Shown here piece after piece: positions 55,726 to 64,000 of a stretch of DNA of 64,000 nucleotides. Within the stretch, counting starts at the first letter, position 1. Each line of letters starts with the position of its first letter. Under the pieces are notes generated by a model. It was given only the letters and a program-made list of their open reading frames with translations, was not told where the DNA came from and searched no databases. The stretch is from an uncultured Candidatus Cenarchaeum sp. (GTDB lineage Archaea; Thermoproteota; Nitrososphaeria; Nitrososphaerales; Nitrosopumilaceae), in assembly GCA_958295735.1 (NCBI GenBank), contig OY282369.1, positions 1,162,161 to 1,226,160 of the forward strand, in the 5' to 3' direction. The position numbers were made by a program, and so were the translations under genes.

Positions 55726-56724
55726 TCACTCCGGCCTGGCCGCGTCCTCTATGACGCGGCTCCCGCGGGCGCTTATGGATACGGGCACCTCCGCGAGGTC
55801 GCCCATCGCGCCGAGGAACCCCCGGCGGGCCGCCGGGCTCACTATGAACAGGAAGAACCCGCCGCCGCCGGCCCCCAGCAGCTTGCCGCCGTAGGCGCCG
55901 GCCCGCATGCCCCGCTCGTGTATCTCGTCTATGGCGTCCGCGGTGACCGAGGGGCCGAGGCCCCGCTTCAGCCGCCAGCCCTCGTCGATGAGGCCGCCGA
56001 ACTCGTCGGGCCGGAAGGCGCCCTCCAGGGCCTCGGCGCCGCGGTGCGCGAGGCGGCTAAGCCGCCGCACGGTAGGGCCGTTCTCGCCCGCGCGGTCCAG
56101 CTGCCCCGATATGACGTCGCTCGCCCTGCGCTGTATCCCGGTGAACAGCAGCACGAGGTGGGCGCTCAGCTCGCGCAGCCGCTCCGGCCCCACGTCCAGC
56201 CGCCTCGGCCGCACGTCGCGTTCCCCGCCGAACCGCACCAGGTTGAGGCCGCCCACGGCCGACAGGGTCTGGTCCTGCAGCCCGACGTTGTCGCCCAGCA
56301 GGCGGCGCTCCACGCGGATGGCCTCCATGGCGAGGTCGAGCGGCCCCACGCGCTCCCCCTTGAAGGAGTGCAGCGCGTTGAGCAGCCCCACCACGAACGA
56401 GGAGGAGGAGCCCAGCCCGGAGTACGCGGGGAGCTCCGCGGAGTGGCCCACCTCGATGTCGCGGCGTATGCCGTGCAGCTCCAGGCATTTTCGGATGGGG
56501 GCGTGCCGTATCTCGTCCAGCGAGCCGACCCGCTCGACGGTGCGGTACGAGAGCCGTATGGAGTGGTCGAAGAGGCGGCTGTAGAACCGCGTGGCGGAGC
56601 AGTACACGTACTTGTCTATGGTGGCCCCCAGGACGGCGCCCTCGCCGTGCCTGCTTATGCACTCGGGATAGTCCGTCCCGCCGCCCAGAAAGCTCACGCG
56701 GAGCGGGGTCTTGCTGATGATCAG
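55726..56724 (-). CDS. GHMP-family sugar kinase (heptose/fucose kinase-like)
   Basis: About 332 residues. Motif 1 is IISKTPLRVSFLGGGTDYPE at the very start, motif 2 is ELPAYSGLGSSSSFVVGLLN near residue 90, and motif 3 is KLLGAGGGGFFLFIVS near residue 290. This arrangement is typical of D-glycero-D-manno-heptose 7-phosphate kinase (HddA-like) and related sugar-1-kinases. No ATG, GTG or TTG is available near motif 1; the best start is CTG 56724, which overlaps the TGA of the upstream gene (CTGA). Last gene of a three-gene sugar operon; it would supply the phosphorylated precursor for a nucleotide sugar. Confidence 0.88.
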   Translation of the reverse strand: MIISKTPLRVSFLGGGTDYPECISRHGEGAVLGATIDKYVYCSATRFYSRLFDHSIRLSYRTVERVGSLDEIRHAPIRKCLELHGIRRDIEVGHSAELPAYSGLGSSSSFVVGLLNALHSFKGERVGPLDLAMEAIRVERRLLGDNVGLQDQTLSAVGGLNLVRFGGERDVRPRRLDVGPERLRELSAHLVLLFTGIQRRASDVISGQLDRAGENGPTVRRLSRLAHRGAEALEGAFRPDEFGGLIDEGWRLKRGLGPSVTADAIDEIHERGMRAGAYGGKLLGAGGGGFFLFIVSPAARRGFLGAMGDLAEVPVSISARGSRVIEDAARPE

Positions 56725-57482
56725 GCGCCGTTCCCCCGCATGAACGCGCCCACCGCATCGCGCGAGTCCGGAATGTCCGCCGCCCCCTCCGCCTTGGCGG
56801 TGCTCACGTCGTAGTTCACGGCGGGGGCGTCCCCCCGCACCTCGCAGGAGGAGGCCCCGGGCAGGTCGCCTATGGTGACCTGCCCCCTCCCGCACACGTT
56901 GAAGACGCCGGCGGCCCCGCTGCCCACGAGGGAGAAGGCCACGCGGGCCACGTCGTCCGTGTTCATGTACTGCAGGCGGCTGCGGGGGCTGACCCAGAGG
57001 GGGCCCCCGTTCATGACGTCGTGTATGGGGTTCTTTTTCAGCCCCGCGCCGACCATCCCGCCCAGCCGCAGTATGAGCCAGCCGCCGGCGCAGCCGTGCA
57101 TGACGCACAGTTCGGCCAGGCGCTTGTGGAACCCGTACGGGCTCTGCGCCGCCACGTCTATCGCGCTGTCCTCGGCGGTGGCCCCAGGCGAGGAGCAGTC
57201 CGGGTACACGTCGCACGAGGAGGCCAGGACGTACCTGCCGAACCCAAAGTCGGACAGGCTGCGCTTCACGCTGGACACGGAGGCCTCGAAGTCGGCCACG
57301 GGGTCGCGCGCGCCCAGCATCTTGCTGGAGTTGCCGTCGGCGTTCACCAGCACGTCGCATCTCTTCCCAGTATGCTCCGCGTAGTTGGACCGCGTTATGG
57401 CGCGGTATTCGATCCCGTTCAGCTCGCAGTGCCGCGAGAAGGCCGAGCCGACGAACCCGCGGCCGCCCAGTATGAAGATCAC
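56721..57482 (-). CDS. NAD-dependent epimerase/dehydratase
   Basis: 253 residues from GTG 57482, 8 nt after the previous stop. Short-chain dehydrogenase signature: nucleotide-binding IFILGGRGFVGSAF at the N-terminus and catalytic Y-x3-K in QSPYGFHKRLAELC, with Ser upstream in LASSCDVYP. It converts a nucleotide sugar by epimerisation, dehydration or reduction; the substrate is not predictable. Shorter than most members (about 310), with a compact C-terminus. Translationally coupled to the kinase. Confidence 0.85.
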   Translation of the reverse strand: MIFILGGRGFVGSAFSRHCELNGIEYRAITRSNYAEHTGKRCDVLVNADGNSSKMLGARDPVADFEASVSSVKRSLSDFGFGRYVLASSCDVYPDCSSPGATAEDSAIDVAAQSPYGFHKRLAELCVMHGCAGGWLILRLGGMVGAGLKKNPIHDVMNGGPLWVSPRSRLQYMNTDDVARVAFSLVGSGAAGVFNVCGRGQVTIGDLPGASSCEVRGDAPAVNYDVSTAKAEGAADIPDSRDAVGAFMRGNGA

Positions 57483-57490
57483 GCCGCCAC

Positions 57491-58435
57491 CTACAGCCGC
57501 ACCCGCCCGGAGCCATAGTTGTCCGAGAACCACCGGACGGTGCGGCGCAGCCCCTCCCGCAGGGAGGTGGGGCACTCCAGCCCGGCCCGCCTCATGCGGG
57601 CCGTGTCGAATATCTTCTCCATCTGCCCGTCCGGTTTTGTGGCGTCCCACCTGATCTCCCCCCCGTACCCCACCAGGTCCGCCACGGTGCGGGCGAGCTC
57701 GCGTATGGACGTGGTGGTCCCGGTGGATATGTTGATGCACTCGGGCGAGTCGTACCCGTCTATGAAGAACGGGATGGTCGCCGCCACGTCGCCGGCGTAC
57801 ACGAAGTCGCGCCTGGCCCCCCCCGACCCCCACATGGACACGTGCGGGAGGCCGTCCCGCTCGGCCTCGTACATGCGCCGCACGGTGGCGGGGATGACGT
57901 GCGAGTCCGCGAGGGAGTAGTTGTCGTGCTCGCCGTACATGTTGCCCGGCACTATTATGGCCGAGTTCAGCCCGTGCTGCTCCCTGTACGAGGCGCCGGC
58001 CACCAGGCCGACCTTCTTAGCCATGGCGTACCCGGCGCTCTCGGCCTGCGGGTAGCCGTTCCACATCTGCTCCTCCGCGATGGGGGAGGGGGCCGTGTGC
58101 GGGTAGCAGCATCCCCCGACGGGGTACACCAGCTTGCGTATGCCCCGCTTGGCGGCGTGCTCGAAGGCCAGGCTGGTGAGCAGGTTGTTCACGTAGAAAA
58201 AGTCGGCCGGGAGGCTCGCGTTGGCCCCTATCCCCCCCACGTACGCCGCGAAGTGCACCAGCACGTCCGGCCTGCGCTCCTCGAACATCCTCAGCACGTC
58301 GCCGGGGCTGGTCAGGTCGTAGTCCCTGCTGGACAGGCCCACCACGTTCTCCTTCCCGTACCTCTCCTCCAGGACGGGGAGGGTGTGCGAGCCGAGGAAG
58401 CCGGTCGCGCCCGTCAGCACTATCCTGCCGCCCAC
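57491..58435 (-). CDS. NAD(P)-dependent epimerase/reductase, GDP-fucose synthase-like
   Basis: 314 residues from GTG 58435, about 25 nt after a TATA box. GATGFLGSHT binds the cofactor; VYPVGGCCYPHTAPSPIAEE, then ESAGYAMAKKVGL (Y-x3-K), then IVPGNMYGEHDNYSLADSHV and HVSMWGSGGARRDFVYAGDV follow the GDP-L-fucose synthase (WcaG) pattern. By family it would epimerise and reduce a GDP-4-keto-6-deoxyhexose or a heptose analogue. First gene of the operon with the second epimerase and the GHMP kinase. Confidence 0.87.
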   Translation of the reverse strand: MGGRIVLTGATGFLGSHTLPVLEERYGKENVVGLSSRDYDLTSPGDVLRMFEERRPDVLVHFAAYVGGIGANASLPADFFYVNNLLTSLAFEHAAKRGIRKLVYPVGGCCYPHTAPSPIAEEQMWNGYPQAESAGYAMAKKVGLVAGASYREQHGLNSAIIVPGNMYGEHDNYSLADSHVIPATVRRMYEAERDGLPHVSMWGSGGARRDFVYAGDVAATIPFFIDGYDSPECINISTGTTTSIRELARTVADLVGYGGEIRWDATKPDGQMEKIFDTARMRRAGLECPTSLREGLRRTVRWFSDNYGSGRVRL

Positions 58436-58453
58436 GTGCGCCCGCGCCCCGGA

Positions 58454-58466
58454 TTCAATATAATCG
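58454..58466 (-). promoter_or_regulatory. TATA box of the sugar operon
   Basis: CGATTATATTGAA on the minus strand, centred 25 nt before GTG 58435, in otherwise very GC-rich sequence. Confidence 0.7.
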
Positions 58467-58499
58467 TAGGCGGGGCGCGGGCGCTCGCCTGCCTCCCGG

Positions 58500-58737
58500 C
58501 CAAGTTCGCGCCAGGCGGCAAGGCGCGGGCGCAGATTTCGCGCCGGGGTTTCGGGGAGAATGGGGCGCGGGCGCGCGTTAGGGCGCGCCGATGCGCGGGC
58601 GCGGGCCCGTCCCGGGCCGGCCGCGGGCGCGCGCGCCGCCTGCCCTGGTTCCGCGGGCGCGGGCCCGTCCCGGGCCGGCCGCGGGCGGCTGGCGCGCGGC
58701 CGGCGCCCCAGCCGCGCGGCCGCGGGAGGCGCCGGCA
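58500..58737. repeat. GC-rich spacer with a duplicated 35-bp block
   Basis: GCGGGCGCGGGCCCGTCCCG and its continuation occur at about 58595 and 58657. Separates the sugar operon from the convergent end of the next gene. No gene. Confidence 0.6.
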
Positions 58738-61020
58738 TCATGTACGGATTCGGCACGTCCCGTCCGCGGCGGAGACCAGGCCGTCCGATTCCAGCCCGGC
58801 GACGGCGTCGGCTACGGCCTTGCGGTGATCCGGCAGGCGCCGCCTGGCGTCGGTGTCCGAGACGAACCTGCGCAGGTAGCCGATCAGCATGCCGCGATCC
58901 ATGCCGCGGGGCCTTGCCCTGAGCATGCCCAGCGCTTTCCTCCTGATCCTCGAGTCGTGGTGCGACCGGATCTGCTCTTCCGCATCCCGCGCGCAGGCCC
59001 ATACCCCGTCGGACAGCTCCACGGCGCGCCCGTTCGCCGCCAGATCGTCCAGCCGTTCCGCCAGGACGGCCCTGTCCTTCCCGGCGATCCTGATGCCCGA
59101 CAGGATCTCGTCCGCCGTGAACTCGTCCCGCGCGCGGTCGCGCAAAAAGTCCGCCGCCCGCTCGGCTATGGGGTATTCCCAGCTCTCCCCGGACGGCAGG
59201 AGTTTTTTGGAGCGCGACAGGTGCCGCGCCGCCATGAGCGCGACCAGGTGCGAGATCGGCAGCCCGGCCTTTCGCGCCTCCAGCGCGGCGTACGCGGCGG
59301 TGAACGGGAAGTTGACGGCGCGCACTGCCCCCAGCATGCCGCCGCAGAGTTTCTCGAGCCGCGCCCCCGCCTCCGCGCGCAGCGATTCTGGCGCGCCCTT
59401 CCTCGTCCAGTACAGGCGGCTGCGCCCGCCGCCCGCGCGCAGGGGCTCGAATTCCCCCTCCGGGCGCCCCAGGCGGGCTATCACGGCCGACTGGGGGACG
59501 CCCGCATCTTCGAGATCCGGTATCGATATGATGTCCGATGCCGCCTCGATCTCCCCTATGCTGCCGGAAAGCGCCTCGCCCAGTACGTCGCGCGCGCGCC
59601 CGGCGCTCGAAACGCGCCCGCCCTTTGTCTCTGCCAGCCCCAAGTACCTCAGCCACCTCGCCATGCTTTTCGCCGCGTCGGGGTCCAGCCCCGACGCGGC
59701 GGCCACCTCGCCGTGGGAGGGCGCCTCCCCCGCGAGGTCGATCCGCGCCTGGACGGCCAGGAGCGCGTCCCTCAGAGGGGGGCGGGACGCGAGCAGCCTG
59801 GACAGATCCCACGCCGACGCCTTGCCCTCGTCCAGCACGTCGCCCGGGGCCACCTGCAGGGCCGGACCGGCGCGGAACGGGGCGCGCAGGCGCCGCAGTT
59901 CGGCGGCGGACTTTAGGAACGCGTCGATCACCGGATCCACGGAGGCGCTCTTGTGGACGTACGAGGCCGTACCGCCTTTAACCGAGATTCCGCCCATCCC
60001 GCGCGGATCCACCTTCCCGTAGCGCCCCTCCAGCTCGTCCGTGCGGACGGAGCCCCGCATCCGCACGTGCCCCACCACCTCGTCGGCAAGCGCGTCGCCC
60101 TCGTCCACCCGCTCGATCATGAACACCTCCGGCAGTTTCTCCCCGCGCTCCTCCGCGCGCGCGGCGTGCCACTGCACTGCGAGCACCCTCGCGTGCGTCC
60201 CCTCGCATTTCTCCAGGAACCCCGGATCCACCGACTTGGCGAGGTCCTTCGAGAGCGCCATGGCGACGGTGTCCCTTCCGCGCACGCGCTGCACGCTTAT
60301 GGCGGGCGAGTCGACCATCGTTATCCTGCAGGCCGTCACGAACGCCGCCCCCAGATGCCGCCGCCCGCTCTGGGAGGACTCGATCTCGCAGAAACTCTCC
60401 TCTTCCACGGACGAGCCGAAGCAGGCGTGATCCCCGAACCCCACCTTCAGGAAGTCCCAGCCGGCCATGCCGGGCCGGCCGCCGCCCATCTCGAATTTCG
60501 GGCGCGGCAGGTGCAGGCGGTTGGCCAGCGGGACGGGCTGCGCGTGGCCGAACCTGCACGGCCCAACGGACAGGCCGCCCGAGTCCCCCTTGTCCATCCT
60601 GATGCTCACGGCCGCCTCCAGCTCCGGGACGACCAGGAATGCCGTCGCCATGTCCTTGTCGTAGAACTCGTACCTGTACGCGTCGGAGATCCCGAGGATC
60701 CACCCGTCCACGGCCGCGGTAGTCTTTGGGAGGCTCCTGACGTCGGCCACGCACCGCGCCGCGATCCGGACGGGGGCCAGGATCTGGTCCGCGCGTTTTT
60801 TTCCCGCGCCGAGATCGCGGATCAGGCACAGCCAGTAGCACAGCCGCATCATGGAGTTTTTTGACCACTGCGTGCCCGCGCATTCGTCGGCGCGCACGTC
60901 CGCGGGGTCTGCGGAAAGCAGCTCCGCGTTCCTCGCGGCGACCACGAGCGAGTCGTACAGGCACGTCCGGAACTTCTGCATGGCGGACTCGGCGAAAAGT
61001 CCTGGTCGTCCTGGCGGCAA
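58738..61020 (-). CDS. Unknown 760-aa protein with winged-helix C-terminus, divergent to drmA
   Basis: 760 residues from TTG 61020, chosen because a TATA box lies 27 nt upstream; ATG 60981 is an alternative. The frame is open to 61668 but that overlaps the divergent gene. The first 430 residues (SMMRLCYWLCLIRDLGAGKK; MADSPAISVQ-like MVDSPAISVQRVRGRDTVAM) are not recognised. The C-terminal half has winged-helix-like repeats: SHGEVAAASGLDPDAAKSMA followed by RYLGLAE, an SIPDLEDAGVPQSAVIARLG block, and a final VADAVAGLESDGLVSAADG. No catalytic motif is evident. It may be a sensor, adaptor or regulator tied to the divergent DISARM-like helicase, by context only. Confidence 0.8.
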   Translation of the reverse strand: MPPGRPGLFAESAMQKFRTCLYDSLVVAARNAELLSADPADVRADECAGTQWSKNSMMRLCYWLCLIRDLGAGKKRADQILAPVRIAARCVADVRSLPKTTAAVDGWILGISDAYRYEFYDKDMATAFLVVPELEAAVSIRMDKGDSGGLSVGPCRFGHAQPVPLANRLHLPRPKFEMGGGRPGMAGWDFLKVGFGDHACFGSSVEEESFCEIESSQSGRRHLGAAFVTACRITMVDSPAISVQRVRGRDTVAMALSKDLAKSVDPGFLEKCEGTHARVLAVQWHAARAEERGEKLPEVFMIERVDEGDALADEVVGHVRMRGSVRTDELEGRYGKVDPRGMGGISVKGGTASYVHKSASVDPVIDAFLKSAAELRRLRAPFRAGPALQVAPGDVLDEGKASAWDLSRLLASRPPLRDALLAVQARIDLAGEAPSHGEVAAASGLDPDAAKSMARWLRYLGLAETKGGRVSSAGRARDVLGEALSGSIGEIEAASDIISIPDLEDAGVPQSAVIARLGRPEGEFEPLRAGGGRSRLYWTRKGAPESLRAEAGARLEKLCGGMLGAVRAVNFPFTAAYAALEARKAGLPISHLVALMAARHLSRSKKLLPSGESWEYPIAERAADFLRDRARDEFTADEILSGIRIAGKDRAVLAERLDDLAANGRAVELSDGVWACARDAEEQIRSHHDSRIRRKALGMLRARPRGMDRGMLIGYLRRFVSDTDARRRLPDHRKAVADAVAGLESDGLVSAADGTCRIRT

Positions 61021-61044
61021 GCCGCCGTTGCGGCGCGCTTTGTG

Positions 61045-61057
61045 TATAAAAATATAA
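61045..61057. promoter_or_regulatory. Shared divergent TATA tract
   Basis: TATAAAAATATAA gives a TATA box in each direction: about 27 nt before TTG 61020 on the minus strand and about 29 nt before TTG 61084 on the plus strand. Both genes would be leaderless and their promoters overlap physically. Confidence 0.75.
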
Positions 61058-61083
61058 GGTAGGCAAGACATCGTGCAGCCGCG

Positions 61084-64000
61084 TTGAGGGAGGTCCTGGT
61101 GTGCGATCTGGTCAAGAACATACTCGGGCCGCGGGGCGGGCCCAACGAGAAGATCGCCGGCAAGCCCGTGGTGGAATACATCACGGGAATCCTTTCGCCC
61201 GTCGAGGCGGCGGAGGACGGCCGCGATGCGGGACCCGAACAAGACGCGGAGCTGGCGGGATCGTCCGGCAGCGCCGAGGGCGACGCGGACACGGGGCCGG
61301 CCGTCACGCCTGCATCCTTCCTGTCGCCGGCGCTTGACCCGAAGAAGACGCCATCCTCGATGGGCATGACGTTTTCCGTGGCCGCTGCTGGCGGCTTTGC
61401 GGTCGACGTCTGCGTCACGTGGGCGCGCTATGCCGGCATCGGGAAGGACGTGTGGGAGCGGTCTCCCAGATTCGCCACGTTCCGCATCGACGAGGACACC
61501 GAGACCGTGTGGATCGGCGGGGACGGGGGACGCGTCGGCAGGGGCGACGCGGAGATCTCCCTCAGCGTCCGCTCGGGGGAGCCCAGCGACGGGGTCCGCC
61601 CCGTCAGCGTCTACGTGGTGAACAGGGTAAAAGTGCCCGACGGCCAGACGGCAAAATCCGACCACCACATCTTCCAGCCCCAGATCAGGATAGTCTGCGC
61701 CGAAGGGACGCGGATAGTTCCGGGGCGCGGGACGGGCGCGGCCACCGAAGAGGAGAGGGAGAACGAGGTCGTGTACGGGGGGAAGGAGTCGCTAGCCAAA
61801 GGGCACATGACGTCGGCCGTGTGGAAAGACGTGGATCCCGAGGTGAACCACCCGGACGCGGAGCTGGACTTCCCCGAATGCGCCGCGCAGCCGGGTTTTT
61901 CCTGGGCCGACGGGGAACTTTTGCCCGGCCCGGACCGCGCAAGGTTCTCGTCCTGCGACGCGCGGACGGAGTTCGTGCCGATGCACAACGTCAAGGCGCC
62001 CGACTTCGCGGGGGACGGGTACGACCCCCGCCAACTGGATCCGAGCGCGTATGCCGAGGAGTACGACGGGAAGGAGTTGAGGAAACTCCTGGAGCCGTTC
62101 GCCTTGGGATACGGGCGGTGGGTAGACGAATTGCGCGGCTCCGAGGCAAAGCACGGCGGCGTGAAGGACAGGATCGTCAGGGCCGCCGAAGACACGCGCA
62201 GGAGAATGAAACTCGGCATAGAACTCATATGCGAGGACGACGATGCAAGGCTGGCGTTCTGCTTTGCCAACCGCGCCATGCACGAGCAGGCGAGGTGGGC
62301 AAAGAGGGAAGGGATGCTGTTCAGGCCCTTTCAGCTCGCGTTCATACTCACGGTCGCCGAGTCGGCCCTGAACCCGGAGTCGAAGGATCGCGGCACGTGC
62401 GATCTGCTGTGGGTCCCGACGGGGGGCGGCAAGACCGAGGCGTACCTGTTCCTGGTGTCCCTGATCGCCGCGCACAGGCGGCTGCGGGCCGCCAAGAGCC
62501 GCTTCTCGAGGCGCCCCGGAGAAGGCGTGTCGGTGATCAGCAGGTACACGCTCAGGCTGCTCACGATACAGCAGTTCAGGAGGACCGTCTCGCTGTTCGC
62601 CGCCATGGAATACCTGAGGGTGCACGGCCTGGGCAAGAAGGGCGGCGTGGGATGGAGGCCGCGGGGCCTGCAAGGCGGGGGGGACTTCCTGTGGGGGACG
62701 GCGCCGTTCTCCGTGGGGCTCTGGGTGGGCAACGCGGTGACCCCCAACAAGATGGAAAGGACTGGGCTTGGCGGAAGCGTGCCCGGCGCCCTGGACATCT
62801 TGGGCCTCCCTGACGGACGCGAGCGCGGGGATCACGGCGAGCCGGCGCAGATGCTTGAATGCCCCGCGTGCGGATCCGTGCTGGCCACCCCCAAGATGGG
62901 GCTGAAGAGAGAGGCGGAGATCCACTACGTGATCCTCGGCGGTGCCGGCAAATTGGAGGCAGTCGGCGAGTCCCTGAAAGGGGCCAAGATCCCGCACGTC
63001 AAGATCGTGGACTCGGCCGTTACGAAAAACCGCGCCGAGGACGCTCGCACGCTGTCGCTCAAGCTGCGCTCCGATTCGCACATCAGGGCGGACGACCTGG
63101 CCAGGCTTTGGTCCGAAATAAGCCGGAGGCTGGAGGACGCCGGGGCGGGGGCGAGGCTGGCTCCGGCGAGCGCGTCCCGTCCGGGGTACTTTGTCAGGAA
63201 TTACGCGAGCGGCGGGAAGTTGATGGAATACGACTTTGACGTGTTCTGCCCCAACCCGGGATGCCAGCTCGTGACTGCCTGGGCGGGCGGGGCCCCGCTG
63301 GGAAGGATCCACGGCAGGGCTCCCGGCAGCCTGGATCTCGACGATTCCGCGTGCGGCGTCAAGAGCCCCGACGGCAACTACATGACCGACGTCGTCGACG
63401 CGTTCGCGGTGGAACGGAGCCTCTCCGACCGCATACCGATCCCGGCGCTCACCGTTGACGAGCAGCTGTACGGGACTCTCCCCACCATGATCGTCTCGAC
63501 CGTGGACAAGTTCGCCAGGATCCCGTTCGAGCCCAGATCCGGGGCCCTGTTCGGCAACGCCGATCACTACAACTGCGTCAGGGGATACTACAGGGAGCAC
63601 GTGGGGCATCCCAGCCCCTCGGGGAGGGGGGACAACAACTACGTCAGACTGCCGTACGGGATACGGCGGCCCGATCTCATAATACAGGACGAGCTCCACC
63701 TCATAGACGGCCCGCTGGGAAGCATGGTGGGCGCGTACGAATCCGCGGTAGAGCGCTTGTGCGCGGCCAAGGGCACGCGGGTAAAATACATCGCATCCAC
63801 GGCCACCTCCAAGCGCTCTGGCGATCACGTGAAATCCCTGTTTGCGAGGGAGTTCGCCGTGTTCCCCCCCAAGGGACTCGATGCGGACGACCGCTTCTTC
63901 GTCAGGGGAGGCCCGGCCCACCCGTTGCTGGACAGGGGCGCGGGGCAGCTCTACTTGGGGGTTTGCGCCCCGGGCCGCAGCGCCATAGTCCCGATCATCA
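61084..64000 (+). CDS. drmA: DISARM DrmA-like helicase, C-terminus beyond window
   Basis: At least 972 residues from TTG 61084, open to the right edge. Helicase motif I is in CDLLWVPTGGGKTEAYLFLV near residue 440, preceded by MLFRPFQLAFILTVAESAL. The DEAH-like box is DLIIQDELHLIDGPLGSMVG near residue 865 and is followed by KYIASTATSKR. Two cysteine pairs (LECPACGSVLATPK; VFCPNPGCQLV) suggest a zinc-binding insert, and TMIVSTVDKFARIPFEPRSG fits DrmA from memory. By family knowledge DrmA is the SF2 helicase core of the DISARM anti-phage system and works with DrmB (DUF1998); DrmB and a methyltransferase would be expected just to the right. Confidence 0.82.
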   Translation, partial: MREVLVCDLVKNILGPRGGPNEKIAGKPVVEYITGILSPVEAAEDGRDAGPEQDAELAGSSGSAEGDADTGPAVTPASFLSPALDPKKTPSSMGMTFSVAAAGGFAVDVCVTWARYAGIGKDVWERSPRFATFRIDEDTETVWIGGDGGRVGRGDAEISLSVRSGEPSDGVRPVSVYVVNRVKVPDGQTAKSDHHIFQPQIRIVCAEGTRIVPGRGTGAATEEERENEVVYGGKESLAKGHMTSAVWKDVDPEVNHPDAELDFPECAAQPGFSWADGELLPGPDRARFSSCDARTEFVPMHNVKAPDFAGDGYDPRQLDPSAYAEEYDGKELRKLLEPFALGYGRWVDELRGSEAKHGGVKDRIVRAAEDTRRRMKLGIELICEDDDARLAFCFANRAMHEQARWAKREGMLFRPFQLAFILTVAESALNPESKDRGTCDLLWVPTGGGKTEAYLFLVSLIAAHRRLRAAKSRFSRRPGEGVSVISRYTLRLLTIQQFRRTVSLFAAMEYLRVHGLGKKGGVGWRPRGLQGGGDFLWGTAPFSVGLWVGNAVTPNKMERTGLGGSVPGALDILGLPDGRERGDHGEPAQMLECPACGSVLATPKMGLKREAEIHYVILGGAGKLEAVGESLKGAKIPHVKIVDSAVTKNRAEDARTLSLKLRSDSHIRADDLARLWSEISRRLEDAGAGARLAPASASRPGYFVRNYASGGKLMEYDFDVFCPNPGCQLVTAWAGGAPLGRIHGRAPGSLDLDDSACGVKSPDGNYMTDVVDAFAVERSLSDRIPIPALTVDEQLYGTLPTMIVSTVDKFARIPFEPRSGALFGNADHYNCVRGYYREHVGHPSPSGRGDNNYVRLPYGIRRPDLIIQDELHLIDGPLGSMVGAYESAVERLCAAKGTRVKYIASTATSKRSGDHVKSLFAREFAVFPPKGLDADDRFFVRGGPAHPLLDRGAGQLYLGVCAPGRSAIVPII

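Noticed and set aside
58591-60864. Long plus-strand open frames opposite the 760-aa gene
   Set aside because: They are GC-composition shadows of the minus-strand gene, with no motif and no promoter.
61021-61668. N-terminal extension of the 760-aa protein to give 976 residues
   Set aside because: It would overlap the divergent helicase gene and the shared TATA tract; the extra sequence is the antisense of the helicase start.

Overview
The window looks like a GC-rich archaeal chromosome segment. The best evidence is promoter structure: several genes have an AT-rich TATA-like box centred about 25-30 nt upstream of a TTG, GTG or ATG start with no ribosome-binding site, the pattern of leaderless archaeal transcripts (near 29552, 31854, 35615, 54029, 58435, 61020 and 61084). 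Arginine AGG and isoleucine ATA codons are common. A high-GC Nitrososphaerota (thaumarchaeal), symbiont-like genome is my guess from memory; no rRNA, tRNA or lineage marker is present to prove it. Most listed starts are TTG, which is unusual and deliberate.

Layout. 1-5.5 kb: left defence block with a DUF262 (GmrSD-like) protein cut by the window edge, a DUF2196+AlbA_2 fusion, and a BglII-like restriction-modification pair with an upstream array of three AGATCT hexamers spaced 10 bp apart. 5.5-15.5 kb: decayed transposons, a methyltransferase gene split by an IS630-type element, an FkbM-like methyltransferase, and the first copy of a glycosyltransferase (GT) family. 15.9-18 kb: a second R-M pair (probable SacI-type nuclease plus a D12-class adenine methyltransferase broken by a poly-C tract and one amber codon). 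18-47.6 kb: a surface-glycan region with four more members of the short GT family, three large GTs (two sharing an almost identical 1433-bp 3' module), an intact zinc-ribbon methyltransferase, and many nested insertion sequences (IS630, IS5-like, IS66, IS481 types). 47.6-55.7 kb: more nested elements, a small membrane protein and a second FkbM-like gene. 55.7-58.4 kb: an intact three-gene sugar operon (two NAD-dependent epimerase/reductases and a GHMP sugar kinase). 58.7-64 kb: a 760-residue protein of unknown function transcribed divergently from a DISARM DrmA-like helicase that runs off the right edge.

How it works together. GTs, FkbM-like methyltransferases and nucleotide-sugar enzymes point to synthesis and modification of a cell-surface glycan. 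The mosaic GT copies, inverted IS pair and nested insertions suggest that this locus is reshuffled by recombination. Defence genes (DUF262, two R-M systems, DISARM-like) bracket and interrupt it. Much of the remaining sequence is transposon remains, and the older copies are visibly richer in G+C than their intact relatives.
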